This document shows positions 8,027-15,905 of a stretch of 64,000 nucleotides of DNA, one piece after another (position 1 is the stretch's first letter; each line of letters begins with the position of its first letter). The notes below the pieces were generated by a model. That model made no database searches and was not told the origin of the DNA. It saw only the letters and a program-made list of their open reading frames with translations. The position numbers and the translations under genes were made by a program. Origin of the DNA: Herbihabitans rhizosphaerae (GTDB lineage: Bacteria > Actinomycetota > Actinomycetes > Mycobacteriales > Pseudonocardiaceae). The DNA lies in the NCBI RefSeq assembly GCF_004216555.1, contig NZ_SGWQ01000006.1:248001-312000 (forward strand), written 5' to 3'.

Positions 8027-8511
8027 CGCACCTTCTCCTGATACGCCTCCCGAAGCCGCTCGCGGACGGTTCGACCGCCGGGTGGCGGGCCGGCGGCGAT
8101 CCCCAGGTGCTCCTCGCGCAGCTCGGCCATGAACCGCTCGCGCAGCTCGTCCCCGCCCTCGTCGAGCACCTGGGCGCGGATCGACAGCTCCTCGCTGACC
8201 GGCAGCCACCTGCTGCCCCAGGCACCGAGCGCGTTCATCACCGGCACCAGCTCGATCGCCGCCTCGGTGAGGCTGTAGATCGCCTTCTGCTTGTGGCTCG
8301 GGTCGTCCCGCCTGGTCAACAGGCCCAGCTCGACCAGCTTCTTGAGCCGGCTGGCCAGGATGTTCGACGCGATGCCCTCCGTCGAGCCGTTCAGCAGCTC
8401 ACGGAAGTGCCGCACGCCGCCGAAGATCATGTCGCGCAGGATGATCAGGCTCCACCGGTCGCCGAACACCTCCAGCGACAGGTTGATCGGGCACCCGGAA
8501 CGCCGTTCCAT
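8023..8511 (-). CDS. HxlR-family winged-helix regulator
   Basis: A 162-residue regulator with the HxlR signature at its N-terminus: a conserved Cys (CPINLSLEVFGDRWSLIILR), then FRELL, ISxNILASRLKKL-like (IASNILASRLKKLVELGLL) and YSLTEAA. The C-terminal 55 residues are helical and charged. It is divergent from the RibD-like reductase gene at 8600 with an 88-bp gap that contains a perfect inverted repeat. It probably controls that gene and itself, perhaps in response to aldehydes or redox stress as in the family. Confidence 0.9.
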   Translation of the reverse strand: MERRSGCPINLSLEVFGDRWSLIILRDMIFGGVRHFRELLNGSTEGIASNILASRLKKLVELGLLTRRDDPSHKQKAIYSLTEAAIELVPVMNALGAWGSRWLPVSEELSIRAQVLDEGGDELRERFMAELREEHLGIAAGPPPGGRTVRERLREAYQEKVR

Positions 8512-8524
8512 CAGGCCTCCGCAA

Positions 8525-8539
8525 CTGGTTGCAAACCAG
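8525..8539. promoter_or_regulatory. HxlR operator candidate
   Basis: Perfect inverted repeat CTGGTT-GCA-AACCAG, directly upstream of the HxlR start codon. A looser relative, TTGCAAATCGCAA, follows before the reductase gene. Confidence 0.55.
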
Positions 8540-8599
8540 GATCAGTCTAGGCTACGGTCGTAACCACTTGCAAATCGCAATCAGTCTCGGAGGCTTCTC

Positions 8600-9163
8600 G
8601 TGGGAAAGCTGATCTACTCGATGCTCACCTCCCTCGACTGCTACGTCGAGGACTCGACCGGCAACTTCGGCTGGGGCGCTCCGAACGACCCGGCGGTGCA
8701 CTCCTACGTCACCGAGCTGGCCGCACCCGTCGGCACCTTCCTCTACGGGCGGCGGATGTACGAGACGATGGTCTACTGGGAGACCGCGCACACCGTCCCC
8801 GGCCAGGATCAGTACATGCTCGAGTGGGCGCGGCAGTGGCAGGACACCGACAAGATCGTGTACTCGCGGACGCTGGCCGAGCCGACCAGCGCGCGGACCA
8901 GGATCGAGCGGGAGTTCGATCCCGCCGCGGTCGAGCGGCTCAAGCTGGAGTTGGGGCACGACCTGACCGTCGACGGCCCGGAGCTCGCCGCGCAGGCGAT
9001 CAAGGCCGGCCTGGTCGACGAGTGCCACCTGATGCTGTCGCCGGTCGCGGTCGGCGGCGGCAAGCCGTTCTTCCCACAGGGCGTCCAACTCGACCTGAAG
9101 CTGCTGGAGGAGCGCCGGTTCGACAGCGGTGTGGTCTTCCTGCGGTACGCCGTCAAGCGCTGA
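8600..9163 (+). CDS. Dihydrofolate reductase / RibD C-terminal-like family protein
   Basis: A 187-residue single-domain NADPH-dependent reductase fold. Family marks are KLIYSMLTSLDCYVED at the start, LYGRRMYETM near residue 50, and a C-terminal VDECHLMLSPVAVGGGKPFF. The substrate is unknown; proteins of this type (often annotated dihydrofolate reductase family protein) are not the folate enzyme itself. The GTG start has a good ribosome site (CGGAGG) about 8 bp upstream. The neighbouring HxlR gene and shared intergenic palindrome suggest joint control. Confidence 0.85.
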   Translation: MGKLIYSMLTSLDCYVEDSTGNFGWGAPNDPAVHSYVTELAAPVGTFLYGRRMYETMVYWETAHTVPGQDQYMLEWARQWQDTDKIVYSRTLAEPTSARTRIEREFDPAAVERLKLELGHDLTVDGPELAAQAIKAGLVDECHLMLSPVAVGGGKPFFPQGVQLDLKLLEERRFDSGVVFLRYAVKR

Positions 9164-9171
9164 CACAGAAA

Positions 9172-9205
9172 GCGGCGGCCGGAGCACAGGTGCTCCGGCC
9201 GCCGC
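9172..9205. terminator. Strong bidirectional terminator
   Basis: A 16-bp perfect stem. The left arm 9172-9187 ends in GGAGCAC and the right arm 9190-9205 starts with GTGCTCC. It lies between convergent genes (reductase and ABC permease) and can serve both. Confidence 0.85.
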
Positions 9206-9223
9206 CTCCCCCTGGTCAGCGCG

Positions 9224-11215
9224 TCACTCCCGCGCGCCGATCAGGGTGACCGGCCGGGCCCTGGTCGCGGAGAGGGCGGTCCAGATGCTCGTGCAACCGA
9301 CGACGACGAACGCGCCGAGCACCACCAACCCCACCATCAACCACGGAATGGTGACCCCGCCGGAGCCGGTGATCCGCGCCGTCGAGGCGCCGATCCCGAT
9401 CAGCGTCGTTACCGCCGCGAGCGCGCCGAGGACCAGCCCGATCGCGGTCACGCCCCACGACTCGACCAGCGCCATCCGCACCACCTGCGAGCGGCGCAGA
9501 CCGCTCACCCGTGCCGCGGCGAACTCGCGCCGCCGGGCCGCCGCACCGATCACCACAGCGTTGATCACGGCGATCAGCGCGTAGAGTCCGGACAGGCCCA
9601 TCACCACCGTGCTGATCTTGGTCTGCTGCTGATCGTTCTTCTTCGACGTCTCGGCCAGCCACGCCGCCATCGGGGTGACCTCGCCGCCCTGCTCCCGCAG
9701 CTTGTCGACGACCGCGCCCTGATCGGCCCCGCCGGCCAGGTGCACCACGGTCTGCGTCGGCGCCGCGGCCAGCACGTCGGCCGGCACCACGTCGCGCGGC
9801 AGCAACATCGTCGCGCCGCCGCCGATCGAGTCCGGCAGGAGCGCCACCACCTTCAGCTTCACCGGGTGGTCGCCGATCTTCGCCTCGATCATGGTGCCGA
9901 GCTTGATCGTCTGCTCGGTGTCGAACGCGCCGACCGCGACCGTGGCGCCGCGCAGATCGGCCAGCGAGCCCTCGGCCATCGGCACGACGTGCGTGCGCTG
10001 GTACGCGACCGGGTCGACCGCGGTGGCCACGGCGGACGCCTTGTGCGTGATCACCTCGGCCGGCTCGGGCGCCTTGGGCGCCTCGCCCTCCTCCGGCTCC
10101 TCGGGCTCCTCGACCTCCCCGACCTCGTTGAACGTCGAGGTCAGCGGCACCTGGCTCTCCGGCGACACGAGCTCGACACCCGACGTCCTGGCGATCGCGG
10201 GGACCGCGGCACCCTGCGTCGACACGACCAGGTCACCCCGGGTGTCGCGGCGCGCCTGCTCGGCGGCACCGTCGCTGATCGTCTCCGACGAGCCCCACTG
10301 CGCCAGCAGCATCGCCACCAGCACCAGCAACGGAGCCGCCGTGGCCGCACTGCGCCGGACGCCGTCACGCAGGTTGGCCTGCGCGAGGGTGCCGATCAGA
10401 CCGCCGCGGAACAGGAACCCGAAGATCCTCGCCACCAGCGGCACCACCACCGGGCTCAGCGCCGCCATCGCGATCGACGCGACCAGCGCGGCGTTGATCC
10501 CGACCGCCATCGCGCCGACCGACGGCAGCAACGCGGAGAGAATCGTCATGGCCAGCGCGGCGAACAGGCAGAACAGACCGGCGATCCACCGACCGGGGGA
10601 CATCACCTTGCGCACGTCGCCGCTCTCCCGCAGCGCCTCCAGCGGGCGCACCTTGGACGCGCGCCGGGCCGCGACGTACACCCCGGCGATCGCGATGCCC
10701 ACGCCGACACCGATCGCCACCGCGACGATCCAGAACTGGAAGTCGGGCGTGAATCCTTCCGGCACCAGTTGCAACGAGATCAGCAGGTTGGTCTGCAACT
10801 CCATGGTCAGCAACCCGAACGGGATACCGAGCGCGGTGCCGATCGAGCCGAGCACCGCCGCCTCGGACAGCAGCAGCCGGCGCACGTTGCCGCGCGATCC
10901 GCCGACCAGCCGCAGCAGCGCGAGGTCCTGGCGGCGCTGCGACACCGTGAACGCGAACGTGGAGCTGACGATGAACGCCGTGAGGAACACCGAGAAGCCG
11001 GTCGTGACACCGAGCAGGGCGATGCCGCCCTCGTAGGCGTTCGCCAACTCGATCTGCTGGAGCATCGGGATCGACGCCGGCGGCTCGTAGGTGGCCAGCG
11101 AGATCAGGATCAGCAAGGAGGACTGGACCAGCGCGACGCCGATCATCACGGTGATGATCGAGCCGACGAACAGCTGCCAGCGCTCCGCGAACGTGCGCAA
11201 CGAGAGCTTGAGCAT
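9224..11215 (-). CDS. FtsX/MacB-type ABC transporter permease
   Basis: A 663-residue permease of the FtsX family. One N-terminal helix (GSIITVMIGVALVQSSLLIL) is followed by an FtsX helix block at about 70-170 (AFTVSQRRQDLALLRLVGGS). There is a central membrane segment, then a large extracellular domain with a Glu/Pro-rich patch (EVEEPEEPEEGEAPKAPEP). A second FtsX block at the C-terminus contains RRREFAAARVSGLRRSQVVR. Such proteins export lipids, antibiotics or peptides, or transmit force to cell-wall enzymes. The ATPase gene lies 3 bp upstream, so the pair forms one operon. Confidence 0.9.
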   Translation of the reverse strand: MLKLSLRTFAERWQLFVGSIITVMIGVALVQSSLLILISLATYEPPASIPMLQQIELANAYEGGIALLGVTTGFSVFLTAFIVSSTFAFTVSQRRQDLALLRLVGGSRGNVRRLLLSEAAVLGSIGTALGIPFGLLTMELQTNLLISLQLVPEGFTPDFQFWIVAVAIGVGVGIAIAGVYVAARRASKVRPLEALRESGDVRKVMSPGRWIAGLFCLFAALAMTILSALLPSVGAMAVGINAALVASIAMAALSPVVVPLVARIFGFLFRGGLIGTLAQANLRDGVRRSAATAAPLLVLVAMLLAQWGSSETISDGAAEQARRDTRGDLVVSTQGAAVPAIARTSGVELVSPESQVPLTSTFNEVGEVEEPEEPEEGEAPKAPEPAEVITHKASAVATAVDPVAYQRTHVVPMAEGSLADLRGATVAVGAFDTEQTIKLGTMIEAKIGDHPVKLKVVALLPDSIGGGATMLLPRDVVPADVLAAAPTQTVVHLAGGADQGAVVDKLREQGGEVTPMAAWLAETSKKNDQQQTKISTVVMGLSGLYALIAVINAVVIGAAARRREFAAARVSGLRRSQVVRMALVESWGVTAIGLVLGALAAVTTLIGIGASTARITGSGGVTIPWLMVGLVVLGAFVVVGCTSIWTALSATRARPVTLIGARE

Positions 11216-11218
11216 CGC

Positions 11219-11986
11219 TCAGCCCTCCAGGTGCGCGAGCCGCTCGGCCACCACGGTCGCGGACGGCCGCGCCAGGTGGTCGACGATGACGCCGTCGCGC
11301 AGGAACACCACGGAGTCCGCGGCGGCAGCGGCGGCCGGGTCGTGGGTCACCATCACGATGCTCTGTCGCTGCGTCTGCACCATGGTGCGCAACAGGTCCA
11401 GCACGACGCGGGCGGACTTGGTGTCCAGCGCGCCGGTCGGCTCGTCGGCGAACAGCACGGCCGGGCGGGTCACCATTCCCCGCGCGATCGCGACGCGCTG
11501 CTGCTGGCCGCCGGACAGCTCGCGCGGCTTGTGCTTGGCCCGGTCGGCGAGCCCGACGTTAGCCAGCACGGTGCGCACCAGGCTCTTGTCCACTCGCGTG
11601 CCGGCGAGCTTGAGCGACAGCGCCACGTTCTGCTCGGCGGTGAGCGAGCCGATCAGGTTGAAGCTCTGGAACACGAAGCCGACCTCGCGCCGGCGCATGT
11701 CGGTGAGCTGGTCGTCATTGGCGAAGGTGATGTCCCGGCCGGCGAGGAACACCTGGCCGGAGCTGACCTGCTCCAACCCGGCCGCGCAGTGCAGCAGGGT
11801 CGACTTGCCGGAGCCGGACGGTCCCATCACGGCCGTCCACGTCCCGGTCGGGAAGCTCAGGCTGACATCGTTCAACGCACGCACGGTGGCGTGCTTGGAG
11901 CCGTACTCGCGGCTCACCCCGCGCAGCTCGACCGCGCTGGCGGCCGGAGCCTGCTGCGGTAGCTGGAAGTTCACTGTCGTCGTCAT
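11219..11986 (-). CDS. MacB/LolD-type ABC transporter ATP-binding protein
   Basis: A 255-residue ATPase for the adjacent FtsX-type permease. Walker A is GPSGSGKST, the Q-loop is FVFQSFNLIGSLTAEQNV, the ABC signature is LSGGQQQR, Walker B is VLFADEPTGALD, and the H-loop is MVTHDPAAA. This subgroup couples ATP hydrolysis to mechanical motion of FtsX domains. The two genes are separated by 3 bp and are probably translated together. No regulator gene adjoins them. Confidence 0.93.
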   Translation of the reverse strand: MTTTVNFQLPQQAPAASAVELRGVSREYGSKHATVRALNDVSLSFPTGTWTAVMGPSGSGKSTLLHCAAGLEQVSSGQVFLAGRDITFANDDQLTDMRRREVGFVFQSFNLIGSLTAEQNVALSLKLAGTRVDKSLVRTVLANVGLADRAKHKPRELSGGQQQRVAIARGMVTRPAVLFADEPTGALDTKSARVVLDLLRTMVQTQRQSIVMVTHDPAAAAAADSVVFLRDGVIVDHLARPSATVVAERLAHLEG

Positions 11987-12063
11987 GTCATCAATGACAC
12001 TCGATCGGGCGGTGAAGATCAGGCCGGTTCACTCCACACTTCGAGGTGGACTCAAGCCCACCC

Positions 12064-12771
12064 CTACCGGGGTCGTTCACCCCCCCGGCGTCGTTCGAGC
12101 ATCGCGCCGACCTGGCCGGCCACGCGCGTCATGTCGTCGCGCAACCAGGCGAACAGCTCACTCATCTCGATCAGCCGCTCGCCGGCCGGTGTCCCGTCCA
12201 GCACCTTCGCTCCCTCGGCGGCCGCGTCGGCCATCATCGCGTTGCTGCGGATGTTGGCCTCCCACGACTTGATCCACACCTCGCCGTCCATGAAGTACCG
12301 CTCGCGTCCACGGCTGTTCTCCCGCTCCCGGCGCACCAGGTCCATGCCTTCGAGGTAGGCGATCACCTTGGACACCGACGCCGGGCTGACCCGCAGCCGC
12401 GCGACCAACTCCGACGCCGTGCACCCGTCGTCGCTCAGGCACAGGGCGGCCATGACGCGCGACGGCAGCCTCGGCAGCCCCATCGCCAGCATCGCCTCGA
12501 CGAGGTGCTCTTCGACCTCGCGCACGGCCGCCGAGTCGGTCACCTCGGCCGGCTCGTCCAGTGCCGGGCCCTGCCGTCGCGCGCGCCGGCTGGTGGCCAG
12601 GTGCGCGTGCTCGGCGCGGTAGCGGTCGGGGCCGCCGTTGCGCGCGACCTCCCGGCTGACCGTGGACGTCGGCCGGCCGAGACCGCGCGCGATCTCCGCG
12701 TACCCGAGTCCGTCGGCCAGACCGGACGCGATCAGGTGCCGGTCCTGCTCGGTGAGCCGTCCACCCGGCAT
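12064..12771 (-). CDS. Regulator with N-terminal HTH_38-like and central MarR/GbsR-like DNA-binding domains
   Basis: About 235 residues with two DNA-binding regions. Residues 5-45 resemble the resolvase/Tra8-type helix-turn-helix (LTEQDRHLIASGLADGLGYA, then EIARGLGRPTSTVSREV). The middle holds a winged helix (TASELVARLRVSPASVSKVI, then DLVRRERENSRGRERYF) of the GbsR/MarR type. The ATG at 12771 was chosen because GAGGAG lies about 7 bp upstream and the upstream ATGs (12789, 12807) fall within TGCAAC/GTTGCA repeats that look like operators. It is divergent from the P450-ferredoxin genes and probably controls them. Confidence 0.82.
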   Translation of the reverse strand: MPGGRLTEQDRHLIASGLADGLGYAEIARGLGRPTSTVSREVARNGGPDRYRAEHAHLATSRRARRQGPALDEPAEVTDSAAVREVEEHLVEAMLAMGLPRLPSRVMAALCLSDDGCTASELVARLRVSPASVSKVIAYLEGMDLVRRERENSRGRERYFMDGEVWIKSWEANIRSNAMMADAAAEGAKVLDGTPAGERLIEMSELFAWLRDDMTRVAGQVGAMLERRRGGERPR

Positions 12772-12789
12772 GCGTTCACTCCTCGTCAT

Positions 12790-12830
12790 TGCAACGCCGT
12801 GTTGCATTCGCCTCTCACGCTGTTGCAACA
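12790..12830. promoter_or_regulatory. TGCAAC/GTTGCA operator cluster
   Basis: Two inverted repeats: TGCAAC-GCCGT-GTTGCA (12790-12806) and TGTTGCAACA (12821-12830). A weaker pair, GTTGC (12877-12881) and GCAAC (12895-12899), lies nearer the P450. Their position between the divergent regulator and P450 genes suggests shared control. Confidence 0.65.
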
Positions 12831-12946
12831 AACGGCCTGAGTTCGCCGAAATATAGCCGATCTTGCGCCGATAAGCGTTGCTCAGAGACAAAACGCAACA
12901 TACGTTTCGGTAAGAGTGAACATCCCACCACGCCGAGGAGGACGAC

Positions 12947-14161
12947 GTGACCGAATCAATCGCCGAGGTGACCGAACTGCCGACCGGGCACCCCGCCGGC
13001 TGCCCCTTCGACCCGCCGCGGGAGCTGTCCGAGATCCGCGAGAGCGCCCCGCTGGTGCGCATGGCCTTCCCGGACGGACATCGCGGCTGGCTCGCCACCG
13101 GCCACGAAGCGGTCCGGGCCGTGCTGTCCGACAAGCGGTTCAGCTCGCGGTACGAGCTGCTGCACCTGCCGTTCCCGGACATGGGGATGGCCGAGATGCC
13201 GCCCGCGTCGCCCGGCGACTTCACCGGGATCGACCCGCCGGGACACACCCGCTACCGGAGCCTGCTCACCAGCAAGTTCACCGTCCGCAGGATGCGCCTG
13301 CTGACCGACCGCGTCGAGGAACTGGTCACCGAGCACCTCGACGAGATGGAGCGCACCGGCCCGCCGGTGGACCTGATGCCCGCGTTCGCGCGGCCGATCC
13401 CGACGCTGATGATCTGCGAGCTGCTCGGCGTGCCGGCCGACAAGGCCGACGTCTTCCAGCGGTTCGCGGAGGTCACCAACGAGTACGACGCCACGGCGGA
13501 GGATCACGCCGAGGCGATCGGCGCGCTGACGGCCTACCTGTCCGAGCTGATCCCGGCCAAGCGCGCCAATCCGACCGACGATCTGCTGAGCGACCTGTTG
13601 AGTGATCAGACCGCCAACGACCTGACCGATGAGGAGGTGGGCGGGCTCTGCGGCATTCTCCTCGGGGCCGGCGTCGACACCACGGGCAACATGCTCGCGC
13701 TCGGCACGTTCGCGCTGCTGCGACACCCGGAGCAACTCGCCGCGCTGACGGCAGAGCCGGAGCTGATCGGCAACGCGGTCGAGGAGCTGATGCGCTACCT
13801 GTCGATCATCCACACCACCGCCCGTGCCGCGCTCGATGACGTCGAGATCGGCGGCCAACTGATCAAGAAGGGCGAGACGGTCGTCGTCTCCACGATCGGC
13901 GCCAACCGCGATCCGGCCCGGTTCGCCGACCCGGACACGCTCGACCTGCGCCGCAAGACCGCCGGGCAGGTCGGGTTCGGTCACGGCATCCACCAGTGCC
14001 TCGGTCAGCAGCTCGCCCGAGTGGAGATGACCGTCGCGTTTCCGTTGCTGTTCAAGCGATTCCCGACGTTGCGGCTGGCCGTGCCGGACGACGAGGTGCC
14101 GCTGCGCGACGCGATGATCCTCGGTGTGCGGTCGCTCCCGGTCACCTGGGACACGCCGTGA
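12947..14161 (+). CDS. Cytochrome P450
   Basis: A 404-residue soluble bacterial P450. The I-helix is [12 protein letters not shown], with the acid/threonine oxygen-activation pair. The K-helix ExxR is in EELMRY, and the heme loop is [11 protein letters not shown] with ligand Cys351. It performs a monooxygenation with electrons from the ferredoxin encoded next to it. The GTG start has GAGGAGG about 7 bp upstream. The stop overlaps the ferredoxin start by 4 bp. The natural substrate is unknown; this form is common in actinomycete secondary and xenobiotic metabolism. Confidence 0.95.
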   Translation: MTESIAEVTELPTGHPAGCPFDPPRELSEIRESAPLVRMAFPDGHRGWLATGHEAVRAVLSDKRFSSRYELLHLPFPDMGMAEMPPASPGDFTGIDPPGHTRYRSLLTSKFTVRRMRLLTDRVEELVTEHLDEMERTGPPVDLMPAFARPIPTLMICELLGVPADKADVFQRFAEVTNEYDATAEDHAEAIGALTAYLSELIPAKRANPTDDLLSDLLSDQTANDLTDEEVGGLCGILLGAGVDTTGNMLALGTFALLRHPEQLAALTAEPELIGNAVEELMRYLSIIHTTARAALDDVEIGGQLIKKGETVVVSTIGANRDPARFADPDTLDLRRKTAGQVGFGHGIHQCLGQQLARVEMTVAFPLLFKRFPTLRLAVPDDEVPLRDAMILGVRSLPVTWDTP

Positions 14162-14352
14162 GGGTGACCGCGGATCGGGAGCGCTGCGTCGGCTCCGGCA
14201 TGTGCGCGCTGACCGCGTCCGAGGTATTCGACCAGGACGACGAGGAAGGCCGGGTGCTGGTGCTCGCGCCGGTGCTCTCGGCCGGAGACGAGGACGCCGC
14301 ACGCGACGCCGCGGACAACTGCCCGGCCGCAGCGATCACCGTCGAGCCGTAG
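14158..14352 (+). CDS. [3Fe-4S] ferredoxin
   Basis: A 64-residue electron carrier for the preceding P450. The three cluster ligands are Cys10, Cys16 and Cys55 (RCVGSGMC and NCPAAAI). Residue 13 is Ser, where a 4Fe ferredoxin would have a cysteine, which indicates a 3Fe-4S cluster. The protein is acidic, as expected for P450 docking. The GTG start overlaps the P450 stop (GTGA), so translation is coupled. Confidence 0.93.
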   Translation: MRVTADRERCVGSGMCALTASEVFDQDDEEGRVLVLAPVLSAGDEDAARDAADNCPAAAITVEP

Positions 14353-14357
14353 CACGC

Positions 14358-14436
14358 ACCGAACAACGTCGCGTGTCCGAAACTTAGCGACCGCGCCGTT
14401 CATGTTTTGCGTACTTTAGCCCGCTAAAGTACGCGG
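14358..14436 (+). repeat. Copy 2 of the gene-3'-end element, with 12-bp hairpin
   Basis: It begins a few bases past the ferredoxin stop and mirrors the element at 208-288. The hairpin arms are GCGTACTTTAGC (14409-14420) and GCTAAAGTACGC (14423-14434). The whole unit follows a gene in the same sense as copy 1. It is probably a terminator plus a conserved upstream tract of unknown role. Confidence 0.75.
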
Positions 14437-14540
14437 GCCCCGGCGAAGGTGCAGGTCAGCGAGGTGCGGAAACGTGACAGGTCGTCGCAAATGTGACAGG
14501 TGGGACTTGGTGCGCCGGCGAGATCACACTCACTGGTTGT

Positions 14541-15254
14541 TCAGCGCGCTTTTGGCTCGTTCTCGTCGATCATGGCGCGGGACGCCTCGGCGATGATCTC
14601 CCGCATGGCCCGCTCGGCCGCGTCCGGATCGCCGGACTGCACGGCCTGCGCGACATCGGCGTGCAGCCGGATCGCGGCCGGGTTGGGGTGCGGCGGCATC
14701 AGCCCGTGGTGCGTGCGCCCGACCAAAACCTCGGAGACCACACCGGTCAGCGCGGCGATCATCTCGTTGCCGGACGCCTCCAGCAGTGTCCGGTGGAACA
14801 GCAGGTCGGCGCGCAGGAACGCGTCCAGATCGCCGGCCCGGCCGTGCACCGACATCTCCATGACCGCGCCGGTCAGCACGCCGCACTGCTCGGGCGTGAC
14901 CCGCGTGGCGGCGAGTGCGGCGGCCACCGGCTCGACACCGCGCCGCAGTTCCCCGAGCGAGGCGAGCTGAGCCTCGCGGCCGTCGCCGTCCAGCCGCCAG
15001 CGGATCACCAGCGGATCGAACACGTTCCATGACGCCCGGTCCGCCACGGTCACGCCCACCCGGCGGCGGGTGCTCAGCAACCCCATGGACGCCAGTACCC
15101 GCACCGCCTCGCGGATCACCGATCGGGACACGCCGTGCCGGGTCGCCAGCTCGTCGATCCGCAGCACCTCGCCCGGCGCCGCCGCCCCGGAGACGATCGC
15201 CTTGCCCAGGTGATGGAGCACGTTCTGGTGCAGGGCCTGCTTGGGCGGCTCCAT
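14541..15254 (-). CDS. gntR: GntR/FadR-type regulator, probable gluconate repressor
   Basis: A 237-residue regulator of the FadR subfamily. The N-terminal winged helix (residues 9-70) contains RIDELATRHGVSRSVIREAV, then RVLASMGLLSTRRRVG. The C-terminal all-helical FCD domain has the metal-binding pattern, with Asp/His in FLRADLLFHRTLLEASGN and later ALHADVAQAV-like sequence (RLHADVAQAV). It is divergent from gluconokinase and gluconate permease, so gluconate or gluconate 6-phosphate is the likely inducer. The start ATG at 15254 opens the family-typical N-terminus; upstream residues in the same frame do not resemble it. Confidence 0.9.
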   Translation of the reverse strand: MEPPKQALHQNVLHHLGKAIVSGAAAPGEVLRIDELATRHGVSRSVIREAVRVLASMGLLSTRRRVGVTVADRASWNVFDPLVIRWRLDGDGREAQLASLGELRRGVEPVAAALAATRVTPEQCGVLTGAVMEMSVHGRAGDLDAFLRADLLFHRTLLEASGNEMIAALTGVVSEVLVGRTHHGLMPPHPNPAAIRLHADVAQAVQSGDPDAAERAMREIIAEASRAMIDENEPKAR

Positions 15255-15392
15255 GGCGGTCACAAGGGCCAATGCTCTCACGATTGCGATCCAGCACCCG
15301 ACCTCATCGATAAAGAACCGTCTTTTGGGTTCATCTGCTTGTAAAAGTCTGATTAATGAGCCACGATCTCCGGCACGACGAACGGAGAAGCC

Positions 15393-15905
15393 GTGACCGC
15401 CACCACACCGCTGATCGCCGTTATGGGAGTGTCCGGATCGGGCAAGACGACCGTGGGCGCCGCCCTGGCCCAACGCCTACGGGTGCCCTACGCCGACGCC
15501 GACGACTTCCACCCGCAGGCCAACATCGACAAGATGTCCGCCGGTGTGCCGCTGGACGACACCGACCGGGTGCCCTGGCTGCGCGCGATCGGCGACTGGC
15601 TCGCCGAGCACGCCGAGGCCGGCGGCGTGGTGAGCTGCTCGGCACTGCGCCGGTCCTACCGCGACGAGCTGCGCGCCGCCGCGCCGGCCACGCGGTTCGT
15701 CCACCTCGACGGCTCGCCCGAGGTGGTGCGCAGGCGGGTCGCCGGACGGGCCGGCCACTTCATGCCCGAATCGCTTGTGGCGTCCCAGTTCGCCACCTTG
15801 GAGCCGCTCGGGCCGGACGAGCGCGGGATCGTGCTGGACCTCGACCAGCCGGTGGACCGGATCGTCGACGACTATCTGCGCGCCGCGAAGGAGGAGCCCG
15901 CATGA
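15393..15905 (+). CDS. gntK: Gluconokinase
   Basis: A 170-residue P-loop kinase that phosphorylates gluconate to 6-phosphogluconate, feeding the pentose phosphate pathway. The P-loop is MGVSGSGKTT. Family motifs follow: YADADDFHPQANIDKMSAG, LDDTDRVPWL and CSALRRSYRDELR. The GTG start is preceded by ACGGAGAAGCC. The stop overlaps the permease ATG by 4 bp, giving a two-gene operon with the divergent GntR. Confidence 0.95.
   Translation: MTATTPLIAVMGVSGSGKTTVGAALAQRLRVPYADADDFHPQANIDKMSAGVPLDDTDRVPWLRAIGDWLAEHAEAGGVVSCSALRRSYRDELRAAAPATRFVHLDGSPEVVRRRVAGRAGHFMPESLVASQFATLEPLGPDERGIVLDLDQPVDRIVDDYLRAAKEEPA

Noticed and set aside
9740-11962. A 740-codon plus-strand frame across the ABC exporter genes
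   Set aside because: Antisense shadow of permease and ATPase, with composition typical of such shadows.
14441-14540. Direct GTGACAGGT repeats as an operator
   Set aside because: Two short copies near 14473 and 14500 lie between gene 3' ends, with no promoter expected there.
15255-15392. GntR operator between gntR and gntK
   Set aside because: A site is expected, but I could not find a convincing inverted repeat; only a weak TTGTAAAAG-like stretch.
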